Source of the DNA: a virus
IMG/VR virus record: IMGVR_UViG_3300032157_000036
Location: 1 to 31,312 of that record
Strand: one strand, 5' to 3'
DNA: 31,312 bases
The notes under the pieces were generated by a model. That model saw only the letters and a program-made list of their open reading frames with translations, was not told the DNA's origin and did no database searches. The stretch's first letter is position 1. Each line of letters opens with the position of its first letter. Of the stretch, positions 29,297-31,312 are shown piece after piece. The translations under genes and the position numbers were made by a program.

Positions 29297-30826
29297 TTAA
29301 GCCCGCTTCGCCAGCGCCACGGGCAGAATCAGACCCTGTGTCTCACCCTCGGATAGCCCTGGGGACGCCACAGATCGCCACAGCTCGTTAGGTGAGCTTT
29401 TTCGGCGTAGCTGGATCTGACAATTCAAGTCCGGTTCTAGCACTACACGATCGACGAGGGTCCGGACCACCCTCGTCGTGTCCTGTGATTCCAAAACTGT
29501 GCGCAGCTCCTCAATCCCCATGGTCTTGAGACCTGATTCGGCGGCGTTCTCGCGTTGCACCGCAGCAAGTTCGCGCTGCAGGGCCGAGATCTGCCGGCTG
29601 CGCTGCTCGACGACCTGGGCGTAAACGCCGGGCGCCTCGGACGCCACCGCGGCCTCGGCGGCGCGCTGGCGCTCACGCTCGAGCCGGCGGATCTGTGCGG
29701 TGATGTCGTGACCAGGCTCGGCTGGCTTCTCGTCCCGGCGCGCCAGCTCGAGCAGCCAGGCGAGATATCGATCGCTGGTGCGGAAGGCCTGCAGGGTGCC
29801 GATCACGGCCTGGTCGAGCTCAGAGGCGCGCACGATGCGGCCAGGGAGATCACAGCTGCGGCGCAGGCGGTAGTGATGCCCGTGGCCCTTCCAGACGCGG
29901 CCGTCGGTCGAATAGACGAGACCCGACAGCAGGAAGCTCGAAGCCGCTGCACGGGCCCGGCGGATCGCGGCGCCCATGTTCGAATTTTCGAGCTGGGCAA
30001 GGATCGTCTCCGCCTCACGCTCGGTGATCAGGGCGGGATGCGTGTCCCGCTGTACCTGCCACTCCTCGCGCAGCCGACGCTTCCTTCCGGATCCTGAGTC
30101 GCCGTGGCGATTCCACACCGTGTGCCCGGCGTAAACGAGAGCGTTCCATTCCACATCGATCAGCGAGTTCTCGGCCATGGCCAGGCCCGCCATATTCCGA
30201 GCCACCGTGCGCGGTACGCCGCGCGCGCGGCCGCGCAGGAACGCGCGCACCTGGTGGGAGATCTCCGATGGCTCGAGCTTAGACTTCGTCACAGGCCGGC
30301 CGTCTCGGATGCCGCCGGTCGCCTGATGCGCCAGACGGTATCCCACCGGCGCGCGGCCGCCGGCGCGCCAGCCCTGACGGACGTTCTCGGCCATGCCGGC
30401 GAGGCCCTTCTTCCGCGACATCATCGAATGGACTTCGTCCATCGCCTCGAACGCCGAGTCGAGCATCACTTCGGAAATCGGATCGATGTCAGCCGGGCGC
30501 GTTACGTAGTGCAACGTGATGTTACGTTTCTTGAGCTCGCGCTTGAACGCGTGCGCGATGTGGCGGCCGCGGGCGATGCGGCTGGTGTCGTACACCAGCA
30601 GGTGTGACCAGGTGCGCGCCGGATCCTTGATCGCCTGGGCCAGCGCCTGGAATCCGGGCCGGTCCTCAGTGGCGCCGGAGACGACGACGTCCTCAAACCT
30701 CTCGACGATGGACAGCGAGCGCGAGCTCGCGAGCTGCTCCAGTGCCGTGCTCTGCGCCTGGATCGAGATCTCGGAGCGGTCCTTGCTGCTGCGGGCGTAA
30801 CTCGCTGCCTGTTGTTCTTTTCGCAT
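29297..30826 (-). CDS. int: Large serine recombinase (phage integrase)
   Basis: A 509-residue site-specific serine integrase that catalyses integration at attP/attB. Residues 7-150 are the resolvase domain: SYARSSKD with S14 at the catalytic position of YxRxS and YDTSRIARGRH (80-90) with the active-site Arg residues. Residues about 155-285 form the recombinase domain (AENVRQGWRAGGRAPVGYRL). Residues 296-340 align with the zinc ribbon (SSFLLSGLVYSTDGRVW, then RSCDLPGR, ASELDQAV), but the first Cys pair is missing. A coiled coil covers about 380-440. GGGAG stands seven bases before the ATG. The attachment site is not identifiable here. Confidence 0.93.
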   Translation of the reverse strand: MRKEQQAASYARSSKDRSEISIQAQSTALEQLASSRSLSIVERFEDVVVSGATEDRPGFQALAQAIKDPARTWSHLLVYDTSRIARGRHIAHAFKRELKKRNITLHYVTRPADIDPISEVMLDSAFEAMDEVHSMMSRKKGLAGMAENVRQGWRAGGRAPVGYRLAHQATGGIRDGRPVTKSKLEPSEISHQVRAFLRGRARGVPRTVARNMAGLAMAENSLIDVEWNALVYAGHTVWNRHGDSGSGRKRRLREEWQVQRDTHPALITEREAETILAQLENSNMGAAIRRARAAASSFLLSGLVYSTDGRVWKGHGHHYRLRRSCDLPGRIVRASELDQAVIGTLQAFRTSDRYLAWLLELARRDEKPAEPGHDITAQIRRLERERQRAAEAAVASEAPGVYAQVVEQRSRQISALQRELAAVQRENAAESGLKTMGIEELRTVLESQDTTRVVRTLVDRVVLEPDLNCQIQLRRKSSPNELWRSVASPGLSEGETQGLILPVALAKRA

Positions 30827-30923
30827 TCAGAGACTCCCTCAGCAGCTCGAGCTCGAGCTCTGCGCACGGCGTACCCAGAAGGGCACGCATCTTAATCCCG
30901 GTATCTGGCGATCGCGACTTCAC
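30693..30923 (-). CDS. Possible small gene overlapping integrase start
   Basis: A 76-residue frame that begins at GTG in a GTGA overlap with the stop of the gene to its right (30920) and runs into the first 134 bases of the integrase gene in another frame. The overlap style agrees with the rest of the genome, and the 93 bases before the integrase would otherwise be unexplained. The product is charged and of low complexity (ELELELLRE) with no known family. Because more than half lies inside the integrase, it may be only a chance frame. Confidence 0.25.
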   Translation of the reverse strand: MKSRSPDTGIKMRALLGTPCAELELELLRESLNAKRTTGSELRPQQQGPLRDLDPGAEHGTGAARELALAVHRREV

Positions 30924-31312
30924 GAGACCGTCTTCGGCGGTGATTCGAGTTCCGCGGCCGCCTCTTCCACGTGTTTGAGCAGCGTCCGCATCGTGTCCGC
31001 CTGGCGGCGAAGTGCTTTCGGGACTTCTCCCAAGCCGTCGCCCAAGTACCCGAGCTCGAGCAGCGATCGCACGACCTTGCCGGCATGGTGGAATTTCCAG
31101 TCGCTGAGCGTGATGCCGGACTCTTCCTCGAACTTCGCCACTGTGTTGCGCAGAGTCTCGAGATCTCGGCTCGCTCTATTGCCAGCCTGCTCGAGCTCGC
31201 GGGCGTGACGCGCGAGCAGATCTCGCTGCCGCTCCTCGAGCATGGTCCGGACGTCGGGGCTGTTGACCAGGTCATCCTGCAGCTTGCGAAGAATTCCGAG
31301 AGTGAATCCCCA
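30920..31312 (-). CDS. Coiled-coil protein, partial at window edge
   Basis: At least 130 residues, open at the right edge of the window, so the N-terminus is missing. An internal ATG at 31243 could be a start, but the upstream in-frame sequence (GFTLGILRKLQDDLVNSPDV) looks coding. The middle is a charged coiled coil (EERQRDLLARHARELEQ; SRDLETLRNTVAKFEEE), then a small domain (LSDWKFHHAGKVVRSLLELGYLG) and a second helix (LRRQADTMRTLLKHVEEAAAEL). It lies upstream of the integrase on the same strand. No family recognised. Confidence 0.65.
   Translation of the reverse strand, partial: WGFTLGILRKLQDDLVNSPDVRTMLEERQRDLLARHARELEQAGNRASRDLETLRNTVAKFEEESGITLSDWKFHHAGKVVRSLLELGYLGDGLGEVPKALRRQADTMRTLLKHVEEAAAELESPPKTVS

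Noticed and set aside
30838-30862. GAGCTC-rich palindromic stretch upstream of the integrase as an attachment site core
   Set aside because: GAGCTCGAG runs are common in the coding sequence of this genome because of Glu-Leu codons, and nothing ties this copy to recombination.
1-31312. tRNA genes, CRISPR arrays and insertion sequences
   Set aside because: I looked on both strands and saw no cloverleaf with CCA-type end, no regularly spaced repeats, and no transposase or terminal inverted repeats.

Overview
This window is most of a temperate, long-tailed (siphovirus-type) phage or prophage of a Gram-negative, high-GC proteobacterium. The evidence for the host envelope is an inner/outer membrane spanin pair, a family-25 LPS-type glycosyltransferase and a PagL-like lipid A deacylase. 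Temperate life is indicated by a large serine recombinase. I cannot name the host genus from sequence alone. Genes are very tightly packed, with ATGA, GTGA or TGATG stop/start overlaps at most junctions.

Layout on the + strand. (1) Positions 1-2304 are the end of an early operon: a possible P-like replication protein, a DUF1064 PD-(D/E)XK nuclease, a small membrane protein, an unknown protein, and a W-rich protein sitting where late antiterminators (Q) usually lie. (2) Positions 2305-2546 hold a TTGACA promoter element, a very good intrinsic terminator and a second hairpin. This is laid out like a lambda pR'-tR' late switch. (3) Positions 2547-7112 encode three consecutive fibre-like or beta-helix proteins, each with its own Sec signal peptide, then a fibre-adaptor-like protein without one. 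(4) Positions 7117-16527 are a standard HK97-type packaging, head and neck module: HNH endonuclease, TerS, TerL, portal, ClpP-like protease, major capsid, connectors, tail terminator, tail tube, and tail chaperones joined by a programmed -1 frameshift. (5) Positions 16527-23250 are a short tape measure protein followed by a tail-tip module with a Dit-like protein carrying a large insertion. (6) Positions 23261-26452 hold the PagL-like gene and the lysis cassette: two candidate holins, a GH19 endolysin, a nucleotidyltransferase-fold protein and overlapping Rz/Rz1, ending with a DUF6527 protein.

The - strand (26716-31312) carries two leftward groups. One is RadC-like protein, HTH regulator, a 32-residue membrane microprotein and a 106-residue protein; it appears to start from one promoter whose spacer is exactly filled by a dyad (AGGACA-N3-TGTCCT). 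The other is a coiled-coil protein running off the window, the serine integrase, a small lipoprotein and the family-25 glycosyltransferase.

The most unusual theme is the number of products aimed at the host envelope rather than at the virion: three exported fibre-like proteins, a lipid A deacylase candidate, a lipoprotein and a glycosyltransferase. Together they suggest surface remodelling or superinfection exclusion. Other notable signals are the A-AAA-AAC frameshift site with a well-spaced downstream stem-loop, and two mutually exclusive long hairpins just after the major capsid gene.
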